From: JACKII01 sp965202745
GTDB taxonomy: Bacteria; Pseudomonadota; Alphaproteobacteria; Bin95
Reading direction: 5' to 3'
Assembly (NCBI GenBank): GCA_965202745.1
Contig: CBDBCB010000021.1
Location: 62,001 to 126,000 of the forward strand
Length of the DNA: 64,000 bases
The notes beneath the pieces were generated by a model. That model did not search any database, was not told where the DNA came from, and saw only the letters and a program-made list of their open reading frames with translations. Both the position numbers and the translations under genes were made by a program. Below, piece after piece: positions 7,954-17,255 of this stretch; the first letter of the stretch is position 1; the number at the start of each line of letters is the position of its first letter.

Positions 7954-8742
7954 ATGGCCGCAGACACCAAGGACGACCTGATCAAGGTCACCTATGACGA
8001 CCGGGGCGAGGCGGGGCGCGTCGCCTGGGTCACGTTCAACAACCCGGCCAAGCGGAATGCGCTTGGCGTCGACGGCAAGCAGCGCTTCATCGACGTGATG
8101 ACGGGCCTGAAGCATGACGAAAGCCTCCGCGCACTGGTGCTGACCGGGGCAGGAGAGCAATCCTTCGTCGGCGGCACAAACCTGGCCGAGATGAAGGACT
8201 TCGACCTGAACCAGGCGGAAGCCTCCTCCACCAAAACCCACCGGGTCTGCGATGCGGTGCGTCAATTCCCGGTGCCGGTGATCGCGCGGATCAATGGCTA
8301 TTGCTTCGGCTCCGGCATGGAGATTGCGGCCTGTGCCGACATGCGCGTCGCGGCAGACCATGCCAAGTTAGGTATGCCGGAAGTGCGCTTCGGCATTCCT
8401 TCCGGCATGGAAGCAAGCGTGCTGCCCAGGCTGATCGGCTGGGGCAAGGCGTGTGAGCTGGTGCTGACCGGCGACCACATTGATGCCGAAGAAGCCTACC
8501 GCATCGGCTATCTGGAGAAGCTGGTGCCGACCAGCGGCCTGGATGCGGCGGTGGAGAAGTGGGTCGAGTCGCTGCTGCTCTGCGGGCCGCGGGCGGTGCG
8601 TATCCAGAAGCGGCTTATCATGGACTGGGACCGTATGGGCGTGACTGACGGGGCCAGGGCAGGTATCCAGGCCTATGTGGAGAGCTACCGCACCGACGAG
8701 CCCAGCCGCCTGATGACGGCCTTCTTGAACCGCAAGAAGTAG
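7954..8742 (+). CDS. Enoyl-CoA hydratase/isomerase (crotonase) family protein
   Basis: 262 aa. Crotonase fold with oxyanion-hole stretches SFVGGTNLAEM and GYCFGSGMEIA. The two acidic catalytic positions of true hydratases are both present: Glu in SGMEIA and Glu in LGMPEVRFGIPSG. The start is fixed by CAGGAGGAA five bases before the ATG. It probably hydrates an enoyl-CoA or acts on a related thioester. The neighbouring flavin oxidoreductase does not reveal a pathway. Confidence 0.9.
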   Translation: MAADTKDDLIKVTYDDRGEAGRVAWVTFNNPAKRNALGVDGKQRFIDVMTGLKHDESLRALVLTGAGEQSFVGGTNLAEMKDFDLNQAEASSTKTHRVCDAVRQFPVPVIARINGYCFGSGMEIAACADMRVAADHAKLGMPEVRFGIPSGMEASVLPRLIGWGKACELVLTGDHIDAEEAYRIGYLEKLVPTSGLDAAVEKWVESLLLCGPRAVRIQKRLIMDWDRMGVTDGARAGIQAYVESYRTDEPSRLMTAFLNRKK

Positions 8743-8808
8743 GGTTGTGGCAAGCGCACGCCGCGCAGTCTATGATCGCGGTAACTAATTCATAAGAGGA
8801 AGCTTCCC

Positions 8809-9654
8809 ATGCATTTCGGCGCATCCATGTTTTGCACCGACTACTCCATGACCCCGGCCGCGTTGGGCCCGGCGTTGGAAGAGCGGGGGTTCGAGTCGTT
8901 CTGGGCGCCGGAGCACTCGCATATTCCTCTCAGCCGGAAGTCGCCCTGGGGCGGCGGGCCGGAACTGCCGAAGCGGTACTATGACGTGATCGACCCGTTT
9001 GTCGGCCTGGCAACCGCGGCGATGACCACCAAAATGCTGAAGCTGGCGACCGGCGTCTGCCTGATTATCCAGCGCGACCCGATCCAGTTGGCGAAGGAAG
9101 TGGCGACGCTGGACTATCTCTCGGGCGGGCGCTTCCTGTTCGGCATCGGCGCTGGCTGGAACCGGGAGGAGATGGCCGATCATGGCACGGACCCGAAGAC
9201 GCGCATCAAACTGATGGCAGAGCGGGTGGCCATGCTGAAGACCATCTGGACCGAGACCAAGCCGGCATTCCAGGGCGAATTCCAAAGCTTTGAACCCATG
9301 ATGACCTGGCCAAAGCCGGTACAGAAACCGCACCCGCCTATCCTGGTTGGTGGAGCAATGCCGCACGCAGCCCGCCGGGCGATCGCCTATGGTGACGGCT
9401 GGATTCCGCTGGGTGGCCGCGGTGCTGATGTGCTGGAGCAACTGCCCCGCTTCCGTCAGATGGCGGCAGAGGCCGGGCGCGATGCCGATAGCCTGCCAGT
9501 CTCGGTATTCGGAGCCGAGATGGACGAGGACATGCTGAAGCGCTTCCGTGACGCGGGTATTGCGCGGGTGACGTTCTCGCTGGAGTCGGAGAAGGCGGAT
9601 AAGGTGCTGCCGGTACTCGACAAGATCGCTAATTTGATCAAATCCGTTGCTTAA
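8809..9654 (+). CDS. LLM-class flavin-dependent oxidoreductase (luciferase-like, F420 type TIGR03619-like)
   Basis: 281 aa. Starts MHFGASMFCTDYSM after GAGGAAG. Typical bacterial-luciferase-like TIM barrel features are the ALEERGFESFWAPEHSHIP substrate region, LATGVCLIIQRDPIQLAKE, LSGGRFLFGIGAGWNREE and KPHPPILVGG. Members use FMN or F420 to oxidise or reduce small substrates. Three LLM proteins occur in this window, which is common in versatile alphaproteobacteria. Substrate unknown. Confidence 0.9.
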   Translation: MHFGASMFCTDYSMTPAALGPALEERGFESFWAPEHSHIPLSRKSPWGGGPELPKRYYDVIDPFVGLATAAMTTKMLKLATGVCLIIQRDPIQLAKEVATLDYLSGGRFLFGIGAGWNREEMADHGTDPKTRIKLMAERVAMLKTIWTETKPAFQGEFQSFEPMMTWPKPVQKPHPPILVGGAMPHAARRAIAYGDGWIPLGGRGADVLEQLPRFRQMAAEAGRDADSLPVSVFGAEMDEDMLKRFRDAGIARVTFSLESEKADKVLPVLDKIANLIKSVA

Positions 9655-9673
9655 GAATCAGGCGGTTAAATCA

Positions 9674-10036
9674 ATGCACCGTCCCATGAAACACTATCGC
9701 GCAGCGGCGTTTGCAATGGCTTTGGGTTTGGCTCTGGCCGCTTGCTCCTCCGATGGACCTGGACCGGGTGAGGAGAATCCGCCGGAGCTGGTTAACCCCG
9801 CGGCGTCGCCAGCGGATCAGGCTGATAGCGAGCGAAAGGCGGCCGAGGAGGCCAAACCGGACGCCTCTATTCCCGGGCAGTCCGTGCCGAGTATAGCCGT
9901 GCCCGAGCAAACAGACGGACCGCCGGCCGATGGGCCGTCTGCACCGGCTGCGGCGGGTCAGACTATCCCGCGAACCGTAACGGCTCCCCCTGCCTCAACC
10001 GGACCGGCCGGTCCCGGTCTGCCTCCCCAGAGCTAG
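9674..10036 (+). CDS. Proline/alanine-rich lipoprotein
   Basis: 120 aa from the ATG at 9674 (an upstream ATG at 9647 overlaps the previous gene and would spoil the signal peptide). Signal peptide KHYRAAAFAMALGLALAAC ends in the lipobox LAAC. The rest is low-complexity, rich in Pro, Ala, Glu and Gly, with no folded domain recognisable. It probably anchors in a membrane by a lipid-modified Cys. The 12 bases before the ATG lack a strong ribosome site, so translation may be coupled to the preceding gene. Confidence 0.7.
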   Translation: MHRPMKHYRAAAFAMALGLALAACSSDGPGPGEENPPELVNPAASPADQADSERKAAEEAKPDASIPGQSVPSIAVPEQTDGPPADGPSAPAAAGQTIPRTVTAPPASTGPAGPGLPPQS

Positions 10037-10065
10037 CGCCATGCCGGGCGGGAAGGAGTGATGCG

Positions 10066-10692
10066 ATGAGCGCTGCTGATATATCCGCTCTGCTGGTTGT
10101 CGATATGCAGAACGATTTCTGCCCTGGCGGCGCGTTGGCTGTGCCCGGCGGCGACGGCATCCTGCCCCAGGTGAACCGCCTGATTAGCCAGGTCGGGCAT
10201 GTGGTCCTGATCCAGGACTGGCACCCGCCTGGCCACCTATTCTTTGCCAGCCAGCATGCAGGCAAGCACCCGTTCGAGCAGGTGCAATTGCCGTACGGCG
10301 CGCAGACGCTATGGCCGGATCATTGCGTACAGGGATCAGTCGGTGCTGACTTCCATCCCGCCCTGGAAACCAGCCGCGCCCGGTTAATCGTGCGCAAAGG
10401 GTTTCGCCCCGGCATCGACAGCTATTCCGCGTTTTTTGAGAATGACCGCACAACGGCAACTGGATTGCATGGTTATCTGAAGGAATTGGGCATTTCCCAG
10501 CTGGTTATGGTCGGACTGGCCTATGATTTTTGCGTTTTCTACTCTGCATTAGACGCCCGTCGTCTGGGGTATGATGTGACCGTTGAAGCCGCCGGATGCC
10601 GCGCAATTGATTTGGACGGCTCGCGGGACGCTGCAACACGCGGCATGTTAGCGGAGGGAATCAATATACCGGGCGGCGGCCAAATATATTAG
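10066..10692 (+). CDS. pncA: Nicotinamidase
   Basis: 208 aa. Hydrolyses nicotinamide to nicotinate in NAD salvage. Catalytic triad Asp13 (VVDMQNDF), Lys111 (VRKGF) and Cys156 (AYDFCV). Metal ligands Asp51 and His53 are in QDWHPPGH. GGAAGGAG lies before the ATG at 10066. Full length and intact. A 42-aa gene starts 25 bp after its stop and is probably co-transcribed. Confidence 0.95.
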   Translation: MSAADISALLVVDMQNDFCPGGALAVPGGDGILPQVNRLISQVGHVVLIQDWHPPGHLFFASQHAGKHPFEQVQLPYGAQTLWPDHCVQGSVGADFHPALETSRARLIVRKGFRPGIDSYSAFFENDRTTATGLHGYLKELGISQLVMVGLAYDFCVFYSALDARRLGYDVTVEAAGCRAIDLDGSRDAATRGMLAEGINIPGGGQIY

Positions 10693-10717
10693 CGTCAGCT
10701 AATACAAGGAGCAGAAC

Positions 10718-10846
10718 ATGTTACGTTTATTTCTCTGGCCGGGCGATTTTACGGCGACTTTGGCGGGATTGCCGAAAAATTCCGACAATCGGCAAATTTT
10801 GCGGATGTGGGCCAACACAGTAATCTGGGGCGCGATCTGCTGGTGA
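10718..10846 (+). CDS. Small 42-aa protein downstream of pncA
   Basis: MLRLFLWPGDFTATLAGLPK... ends ...TVIWGAICW. The ATG is preceded by CAAGGAGCAGAAC, a strong ribosome site at good spacing. The chain has a Trp-Pro-Gly-Asp turn near the start, a polar middle (KNSDNRQILRMW) and a hydrophobic end (NTVIWGAICW), which suggests a peripheral or short membrane-inserted peptide. I do not recognise a named family; similar short MPGD-type proteins may exist in related genomes but I cannot check. Tight spacing after pncA (25 bp) suggests one transcript. Confidence 0.55.
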   Translation: MLRLFLWPGDFTATLAGLPKNSDNRQILRMWANTVIWGAICW

Positions 10847-10913
10847 ATCCCAGCAACTGGCGCTAGTTTCCCGCAACCCAATGATTATACCCGCCTGCCG
10901 GAGACACCGCCCC

Positions 10914-12494
10914 ATGCGCGACTTCCACCAACCGACCCGCTCCGCCGCCCGCGGCACCAATGGCATGGTTACCACTTCTCAGCCAAGTTCGACCTTGGCC
11001 GGGATAGAGATGCTGAAGGCGGGCGGCAATGCCATCGATGCGGCAGTCGCAGCCTGCGCGGTGCAGTGCGTGACTGAGCCGGGCTCGACCGGCATCGGCG
11101 GCGATAACTTTTGCCTCTACAAGCCCGCTAACGGCCCGCTGGTTGCGCTGAACGGCTCTGGCCGTGCGCCCGCAGCCGCCTCTGCCGAATGGTATGCAGA
11201 CCAGGGCATCACCTCGCTTGCGACCACCAGTCCGCACACGGCCACCATTCCGGGCGCGGTGGATGCCTGGGAAGTGCTGTTGTGCGACCATGGCACCAAG
11301 GGCCTGGAAGAATGCCTGCAAGCCGCCATCGGCTACGCCGAGAACGGTTTTGCCGTGCACGACCGCACCGCGTTGGACTGGCACCTCTCCACGGAAAAAC
11401 TCTCCATCGACCCGGCTGCGAAAGCCATCATGCTGCGCGGCGGTGCGCCGAAAGAAGGGATGATCTTCAAGCAGCCGGAACTGGCCCGCACCCTGAAGAT
11501 GATCGCCAATGACGGCCGCAAAGCCTTCTATACTGGTGAGGTTGCCGAGGACCTGGTCAGCCATCTGAACGCCATGGGCGGCCTGCACACGCTGGATGAC
11601 TTCGTCAGCAATGCGCCGGAATACGTCACGCCCATCGTGACGGACTACAAGGGCTATCAGGTCTATGAGTGCCCGCCGAACGGCGTCGGCATCATCGCGC
11701 TGCTGATGCTGAACATGTGGGAAGGCTATGACCAGCCGGACGACCCGCTGTCGATCACCCGCCTGCACCGCATGGCTGAGGTCGGCAAGCTGGGTATCCG
11801 CGACCGCAACGCCTTTGTCGCCGACCCGAACATGGCGGACGTGCCGCAAGACCTGCTGCTGTCCAAGGGCTACGCCGAGCGCCTGCGCGCCATGATCGAC
11901 GACAAGCGCGCGATGACCGATCTGCCGCCGCCCGGCCTCGATAAGAATGGCGACACCGTTTACCTCTGCGTCGTCGACAAGGACGGCAACGCCTGCTCCT
12001 TCATCAACTCCACCTTCCACAATTACGGCAGCGCGATTGTCGGGCCGAAAAGCGGTGTCATTTTGCAAAACCGCGGCTGGGGCTTCTCGCTGGAAGTGGG
12101 CCACCCGAACGCTATCCAGGGTGGCAAACGCCCGGCGCACACCATTATCCCCGGCATGCTGATGAAAGACGGCGAGGCGGTAATGCCATTCGGCGTCATG
12201 GGCGGCAACTACCAGCCGGTCGGCCATACCTGGCTGCTGTCGAACATGATCGACTACGGCATGGACCCGCAACAGGCCATCGCCCATCCGCGCGTGATGA
12301 GCTACGCCGGCAAGCTGGAGCTGGAGACCACCATCAGCCCCGCCATGGCCAGCGAGCTGCGCGCCATGGGCCACGACTGCGAATACCTCGTGCGCCCGCA
12401 CGGCGGCGGCCAGGCCATCTGGATCGATCGCAAGGAAGGCGTGCTCACCGGCGGCAGCGAAACCCGCAAGGATGGCCTGGCGCTCGGGTATTAG
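10914..12494 (+). CDS. Gamma-glutamyltransferase family protein (GGT-like, Ntn hydrolase)
   Basis: 526 aa. Single chain that should self-cleave before Thr348 (GDTVYLCVVDKDGN), giving a large and a small subunit. N-terminal marks are GMVTTSQPSSTLAGIEMLKAG, AIDAAVAACAVQCVTEPGSTGIGG, and near the end a GGG-containing PHGGGQAIW. There is no signal peptide, so it would act in the cytoplasm, unlike classical periplasmic GGT. ATG 10914 is preferred; ATT/ATG upstream lacks a ribosome site. The family includes gamma-glutamyl peptide hydrolases and acylases. Confidence 0.88.
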   Translation: MRDFHQPTRSAARGTNGMVTTSQPSSTLAGIEMLKAGGNAIDAAVAACAVQCVTEPGSTGIGGDNFCLYKPANGPLVALNGSGRAPAAASAEWYADQGITSLATTSPHTATIPGAVDAWEVLLCDHGTKGLEECLQAAIGYAENGFAVHDRTALDWHLSTEKLSIDPAAKAIMLRGGAPKEGMIFKQPELARTLKMIANDGRKAFYTGEVAEDLVSHLNAMGGLHTLDDFVSNAPEYVTPIVTDYKGYQVYECPPNGVGIIALLMLNMWEGYDQPDDPLSITRLHRMAEVGKLGIRDRNAFVADPNMADVPQDLLLSKGYAERLRAMIDDKRAMTDLPPPGLDKNGDTVYLCVVDKDGNACSFINSTFHNYGSAIVGPKSGVILQNRGWGFSLEVGHPNAIQGGKRPAHTIIPGMLMKDGEAVMPFGVMGGNYQPVGHTWLLSNMIDYGMDPQQAIAHPRVMSYAGKLELETTISPAMASELRAMGHDCEYLVRPHGGGQAIWIDRKEGVLTGGSETRKDGLALGY

Positions 12495-12544
12495 AGACGG
12501 CCTACCTGTTTCCTGGACCCAACTGCTTCCAAAACAACGAGAGA

Positions 12545-12568
12545 CGGCGGACCCATTCAGGTCCGCCG
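12545..12568. terminator. Hairpin between convergent genes
   Basis: CGGCGGAC at 12545-12552 pairs perfectly with GTCCGCCG at 12561-12568 around an 8-base loop. It sits between the stop of the GGT-like gene (plus, 12494) and the stop of the VPLPA-CTERM gene (minus, 12602). No strong T-run follows on either side, so it is a terminator by position and shape only. Confidence 0.5.
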
Positions 12569-12601
12569 ATGGCTAAGTTTCCAGCAGGTGAAGCTTGCCG
12601 T

Positions 12602-13266
12602 TCAGGTCCGTTTGTGTCGTCCGATCCAAACTAGTCCCGCAATGCTTGTTGCAAGCACTGCCAGATTCGCTGGAAGGGGCACCGGGGTGATGCCGAATTT
12701 GGTTACACCGGCGTCGCCAGGATTTGCCGCACTGCCGGCACCCTGGGTACCGTGATAAATTTCAACGGCGGTGGTGTTCAAGCCGGTATAGAAAACCCTG
12801 CCGCTGTTGAAATCGTGCGCGCCAGTGCCGACGATGGTCATGCCGTTCACAGCCAGGCTGCCAGACACGGAATCGGGCACGCCTAACGACGTTTCAAACA
12901 GTTCACCTGGCGCAAGTCTGGCTATATCGAAGCTGAACTCCGTAATTCGTTTGCTGAAGTTCCAGAATGCAGTTGTTTCTGGGGCATCGGAAACGGACTG
13001 ACCTGGTATCGACAGGTCCACGTCGTAGGGAGTCCCGTTTTCAAAATTGAATCGCAGGGCTTTCAAGATATACCCGGGTAGATAAGAAACCTGACGGTCG
13101 GATGAAAGAGTGATGCCGACACCAGCGACTGTCGTTCCGCCTGCAACGGGTGAACTGGTCTATAGCCACTCAAAATCAGACATGGTGATCGCTATGGCTG
13201 GGCTGGCTATAATACTTGCCAGTGCGCTTATCCCCACTATTGATCCAAGCAATGCTCTTTTCGCCA
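12602..13266 (-). pseudogene. VPLPA-CTERM-type exported protein, with frameshifted signal peptide and in-frame TAG
   Basis: The ATG at 13266 has GAGGGA upstream. One missing A in the AAA run after MAK breaks the frame; restored, it gives a clean signal peptide, ALLGSIVGISALASIIASPA. The same frame then meets TAG at 13160-13162 after MSDFEWL and continues as TSSPVAGGTTVAGVGITLS into the body. The C-terminus has PVPLPA, a hydrophobic helix LAVLATSIAGLVW and basic RHKR, the VPLPA-CTERM sorting signal handled by an exosortase. No exosortase gene is in the window. Downstream codons can only be translated from the TTG at 13066 without the signal peptide, so the gene is probably dead or misread at two places. 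Confidence 0.75.
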
Positions 13267-13392
13267 TAACGCTTTCCCTCGCCAAGTGGGGTGTGCAGGT
13301 TTTGCAGTAAAGCTGATGCTTTAGCCGTGCTTGCCTCTTGCACTCGTATCCACTGTATGTTATTGGGACATGCGGGACAAAAGCGGTCGCGG

Positions 13393-14031
13393 TCAGAGCA
13401 TCCGCCAGACGCTGGCCTCTGAGATGTCGTCGGCTTCAATCTCTTTCGATGTCGGGACGCTGCAGGCTGCCAGGTGCTCCAGGTCGGCGCGTGGCATGAA
13501 TTGGCGGCCGGGGTCGCCAAACAGCGCCGGCGCGGCCTCTGCCCGCACATGCTCAGCCAGCTCCTGGCTTTCGCCGAGCGTGTAGCAGACGTCACCTACC
13601 AGGATCAGGTCGAAGCGGGAGAGGTCATAGGTGATGGCGTCAGCTGTTTCGGTGGCAATTATCGCAGAAACGCCGTTCAGTTCGGCATTCATGCGGCAAA
13701 CCATCTCCGCCATCGGGTCAATGTCCAAGGCCAGTATATGCTCGGCTCCCGCCATCGCAGCAGCGATAGAGACAATGCCGCCGCCCGAGCCGATATCCAC
13801 AATATGCTTGCCTTCCACCACCGATGGCCGGTCCAGGATATAGCGCGCCAAAGCTTGGCCGCCGACCCAGGCGAAAGCCCAGAACGGTGCGCCGATATTC
13901 TGCTGGTTCAGGTAGGACTCGGTGGCGTGCCAGAGCGGCGTTAGTTCCGTTGCCAGGTAGAGTCTGATTTCCGGCACCAGCGGCGGGTGCTCCACAGCGG
14001 TGCTGGCGCGGATGAATTCGTCCAACTCCAT
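13393..14031 (-). CDS. Class I SAM-dependent protein methyltransferase (ETFB-lysine/PrmA-like)
   Basis: 212 aa. Motif I HIVDIGSGGGIVSIAAAMAG binds SAM, followed by the acidic ILALDIDPMAE. Motif IV-like LILVGDVCYT resembles the D-x-x-Y loop of lysine methyltransferases of the METTL20/EtfB-KMT group. The N-terminal LTPLWHATESYLNQ...PFWAFAWVGGQALARYIL is also typical of that group. Starts 3 bp after the ubiA stop on the same strand, so probably one transcript. Target (EtfB lysines or another protein) is inferred from family only. Confidence 0.75.
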   Translation of the reverse strand: MELDEFIRASTAVEHPPLVPEIRLYLATELTPLWHATESYLNQQNIGAPFWAFAWVGGQALARYILDRPSVVEGKHIVDIGSGGGIVSIAAAMAGAEHILALDIDPMAEMVCRMNAELNGVSAIIATETADAITYDLSRFDLILVGDVCYTLGESQELAEHVRAEAAPALFGDPGRQFMPRADLEHLAACSVPTSKEIEADDISEASVWRML

Positions 14032-14034
14032 GGC

Positions 14035-14988
14035 CTAGATCAGTCCAAGCAGGATGGCCGCGGCAACCATCAGGCCCGTGTCGCGGTTGGCCTTAAACCG
14101 CGACAGGCAATTGTCGGGATCGTCGATATCCACGGTGATTATCTGCCAAGCCAGATGCCCCGCCACCGCCAAAAGGCCCAGCCAATAGCCGATACCGGCG
14201 TCCGCCCACGCTCCACTGACTGCCAACAGCGCCACCATGGTGGTGTAGAACATGGTGAGCCACATTTTGGTCATCGAACCAAATAGCAGGGCGGTGGATT
14301 TGACGCCGATCATGGCGTCGTCGTCCTTGTCCTGGTGGGCGTAAATTGTGTCGTAGCCAAGCGTCCAAAGAATGCCGGCGGCATATAGCAAAACCGCCGC
14401 TATGGTCAGTCCGCCGGTCATGGCGGCAAAGCCTACCAGCACGCCCCAGTTGAATGCCAGGCCGAGCACTGCCTGTGGCCAGTCGGTGATTCGCTTGGCG
14501 AAGGGGTAGGCAGCGATGATCGGAATTGAAAACAACCCTATAATGACCGCCGTCCAGTTGAGCGAAAACAGCACGGCTGCGCCGATGGCAAGTTGCAGGA
14601 TCAGGAACAGCCAAGCCTGAGTTGCCGATACCTCACCGGCAGGGATAGGGCGCAACGCGGTGCGGGCGACCTGGCCGTCATAGTCCCGGTCGACAATGTC
14701 ATTATAGGTGCATCCCGCCCCCCGCATGGCCAAGGCGCCAATGGCAAAAAGAATAGGAAATACAATGGCTTTAGCAATGCTGGCATCGTCCTGACCCAAT
14801 CCCAGCGCAACGCCCCACCAACAGGGCAGCAGAAGCAGCCAGGTGCCGATAGGCCGGTCCAGGCGGGCGAGCCGGGCGTAGGGGTGCAGCCGTGCCGGCA
14901 AGATGCGTTCGGCAACGCTTTGGCGAATATCGGTCGCCTCGTGCGGATCGCGCGAGAGGCCGGTGGGCGGTGGTTGCGGAGGGGCCAT
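14035..14988 (-). CDS. ubiA: 4-hydroxybenzoate polyprenyltransferase
   Basis: 317 aa integral membrane enzyme that prenylates 4-hydroxybenzoate in ubiquinone synthesis. Both Asp-rich Mg-diphosphate motifs are present: NDIVDRDYD and DTIYAHQDKDDD. The rest is a series of hydrophobic helices beginning RPIGTWLLLLPCWWG. ATG 14988 is used; a TTG at 15003 would add five residues. Divergent from rsmE 33 bp away, a common alphaproteobacterial arrangement, and probably co-transcribed with the methyltransferase downstream. Confidence 0.95.
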   Translation of the reverse strand: MAPPQPPPTGLSRDPHEATDIRQSVAERILPARLHPYARLARLDRPIGTWLLLLPCWWGVALGLGQDDASIAKAIVFPILFAIGALAMRGAGCTYNDIVDRDYDGQVARTALRPIPAGEVSATQAWLFLILQLAIGAAVLFSLNWTAVIIGLFSIPIIAAYPFAKRITDWPQAVLGLAFNWGVLVGFAAMTGGLTIAAVLLYAAGILWTLGYDTIYAHQDKDDDAMIGVKSTALLFGSMTKMWLTMFYTTMVALLAVSGAWADAGIGYWLGLLAVAGHLAWQIITVDIDDPDNCLSRFKANRDTGLMVAAAILLGLI

Positions 14989-15021
14989 GACGCTGGGCTG
15001 CAAATCACTTATATTCAGGGC

Positions 15022-15813
15022 ATGAATGACACAGACCGTACCCTATCCGCCCGCACGCCGCGCCTGTTCATCAACGCGGCATTGACGCCGGGTGCCATGG
15101 CCAGTCTTGGCCCAGAGCAAACGCACTACCTTTTGCGGGTGATGCGGCTCGCGCCCGGCCGGGAAGTGCTGGTATTCAACGGGCGGGATGGCCTGTTTTC
15201 TGCGGCGCTTGCCGGAAATGATCGCCGCCGGATCGGGGTGGCGGTAGGCGAGCAACTTGCGCCGCAGCCAAAAGCGGACGGGCCCTGGCTGGCCTTCGGT
15301 GTGCCGAAACGTCCGGCGATGGAAATGATTGTCCAGAAGGGCACGGAGTTGGGCGTCTCCCGCTTTTTCCCCATCATCACCGACCGCGCCATGGCGGAGC
15401 GGTTGAACCTCGACCGCCTCGACCGTATCGCGGTAGAGGCGGCGGAGCAGTGCAAACGCCTGGATATCCCCATGATTGAACCCGCTCTTCGCCTTGAAGA
15501 CCTGTTGCATGGCTGGCCGGCAGAGCGCGCATTGTTGTGGTGTGACGAGACCGGCAAGGGCGAACCGCTGGCGGATGCCGCCGATGCTCTGCTGGATGAA
15601 GAGAGTGATACTGTCCGCCCCTGGGGATTGATGATCGGACCGGAAGGCGGTTTTGCGTCAGCTGAACTTGACGGCTTGAGTGAAGTTCCGTTTGTTAAGC
15701 GCGTGACCTTGGGGCCGCGAATTTTGCGGGCGGATACAGCGGTTATCGCTGCCCTGGCAATTGGCCAGGCGTTGGCGGGTGACGGCGATTTGGCTGTGCG
15801 TTCGGTGCCCTGA
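15022..15813 (+). CDS. rsmE: 16S rRNA m3U1498 methyltransferase
   Basis: 263 aa. SPOUT methyltransferase; the C-terminal knot motifs LMIGPEGGFASAELDGL and TLGPRILRADTAVIAAL bind SAM. The N-terminal PUA-like domain includes THYLLRVMRLAPGREVLVFNG. The ATG at 15022 fits the family start; earlier in-frame codons overlap ubiA. Followed 38 bp later by gshA on the same strand, an order shared by many alphaproteobacteria. Confidence 0.95.
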   Translation: MNDTDRTLSARTPRLFINAALTPGAMASLGPEQTHYLLRVMRLAPGREVLVFNGRDGLFSAALAGNDRRRIGVAVGEQLAPQPKADGPWLAFGVPKRPAMEMIVQKGTELGVSRFFPIITDRAMAERLNLDRLDRIAVEAAEQCKRLDIPMIEPALRLEDLLHGWPAERALLWCDETGKGEPLADAADALLDEESDTVRPWGLMIGPEGGFASAELDGLSEVPFVKRVTLGPRILRADTAVIAALAIGQALAGDGDLAVRSVP

Positions 15814-15851
15814 GCAGCATTTTTTGAAACCGAACGCGCAAGGCAGCGTGC

Positions 15852-17237
15852 ATGGCTGGACCCGAGGGCGCAGTGCCCATTACTGGCAGAGACGAACTGG
15901 TTTCCTGGTTCGAGGCCGGCAATAAAACTGCCGACGCATGGCGTATTGGCACGGAACACGAAAAGCTGGTGTTCCGGCTCTCCGACCTGACCCGACCGGG
16001 TTGGGACGAGCCCGATGGCATTAAGCCATTGCTGGAAGGTTTGGCCAGCGAGTTTGGCTGGCAGCCAGTACTGGAACACGGCAACATCATCGCGCTGAAG
16101 GATGATGCGGGCGGCTCCATCACGCTGGAGCCCGGCGGGCAGTTCGAGTTGTCGGGCGCCATGCTGGAGAACATTCACGACACCTGCTCAGAAGTGCACA
16201 CCCATCTCGACCAGGTCCGCACCATTTGCGACCGGCTGGGGCTTGGTATGGTCGGCGTGGGGTTCGATCCGAAATGGCGGCGGGAGGACATCCAATGGAT
16301 GCCCAAGGGCCGCTACCGCATCATGCGCAACTACATGCCCAAGGTCGGAAAGCTCGGCCTGGATATGATGCTGCGCACCTGCACCGTCCAGGTGAATCTG
16401 GACTATGCCAGTGAAGCCGACATGGTGAAGAAGTTCCGGGTGTCACTGGCCTTGCAGCCTTTGGCGACAGCGCTGTTCGCCAATTCGCCTTTCAAGGAAG
16501 GCAAGCCCAACGGCTTCATGTCCTATCGCAGTCATGTTTGGACCGATACTGACAATGACCGCTGCGGCATGCTGGATTTCGTCTTCGAGGACGGCTTTGG
16601 CTTCGAGCGGTACACCGACTATATCCTTGACGTGTCGATGTATTTCATCCATCGCGGCGAGGAATATGTGGACCTCTCCGGCCGATCCTTCAAACAGTTC
16701 ATGGCTGGCGAGATGGAAGCTGAGGACCGGGGCTTCAAAGTCCGTAAGGGCGACAAGCCAACCATGGCCGATTGGGCTGACCATGTCACCACTGCGTTCC
16801 CGGAAGTGCGCATGAAGCGCTACCTGGAACTGCGCGGTACGGACGGCGGCCCCTGGAAGCGGTTGTGCGCCCTGCCTGCTCTCTGGGTCGGCTTGCTTTA
16901 TGATCAGACCGCGCTGGATGCCGCCTGGGATTATGTCAAGGACTGGACGGCTGAAGAGCGGAACATGCTGCGCGACGAGGCGCCCAGGTTGGGCCTGGAT
17001 CTGAAATTCCGGGGGCGGACGCTGGCTGAAACGGGCCGTGACGTGCTCAAGATCTCCCGGGCGGGCCTTCAGAACCGCGCCCGGCTGGACGGCGCTGGCA
17101 ACAACGAAACCGGCTTCCTGGAGATTCTGGAGCAGATCGCTGAAAGCGGCCACTCCCCGGCGCATTGGAAACTCGAAGCCTACCACGGCAAGTGGGGGGG
17201 CTCTGTCGATCCGCTGTTCAAAGAGTACGCTTACTGA
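15852..17237 (+). CDS. gshA: Glutamate-cysteine ligase (plant/alphaproteobacterial type)
   Basis: 461 aa. Makes gamma-glutamylcysteine, the first step of glutathione synthesis. GCS2-type features: WRIGTEHEKLVF near residue 31, ITLEPGGQFELSGA for ATP/glutamate binding, and MMLRTCTVQVNLDYASEADM. Length matches the plant-like class, which is redox-regulated by an intramolecular disulfide in plants. Intact and presumably essential for thiol balance. Confidence 0.93.
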   Translation: MAGPEGAVPITGRDELVSWFEAGNKTADAWRIGTEHEKLVFRLSDLTRPGWDEPDGIKPLLEGLASEFGWQPVLEHGNIIALKDDAGGSITLEPGGQFELSGAMLENIHDTCSEVHTHLDQVRTICDRLGLGMVGVGFDPKWRREDIQWMPKGRYRIMRNYMPKVGKLGLDMMLRTCTVQVNLDYASEADMVKKFRVSLALQPLATALFANSPFKEGKPNGFMSYRSHVWTDTDNDRCGMLDFVFEDGFGFERYTDYILDVSMYFIHRGEEYVDLSGRSFKQFMAGEMEAEDRGFKVRKGDKPTMADWADHVTTAFPEVRMKRYLELRGTDGGPWKRLCALPALWVGLLYDQTALDAAWDYVKDWTAEERNMLRDEAPRLGLDLKFRGRTLAETGRDVLKISRAGLQNRARLDGAGNNETGFLEILEQIAESGHSPAHWKLEAYHGKWGGSVDPLFKEYAY

Positions 17238-17255
17238 CCGGTGGCATTGACCGCA

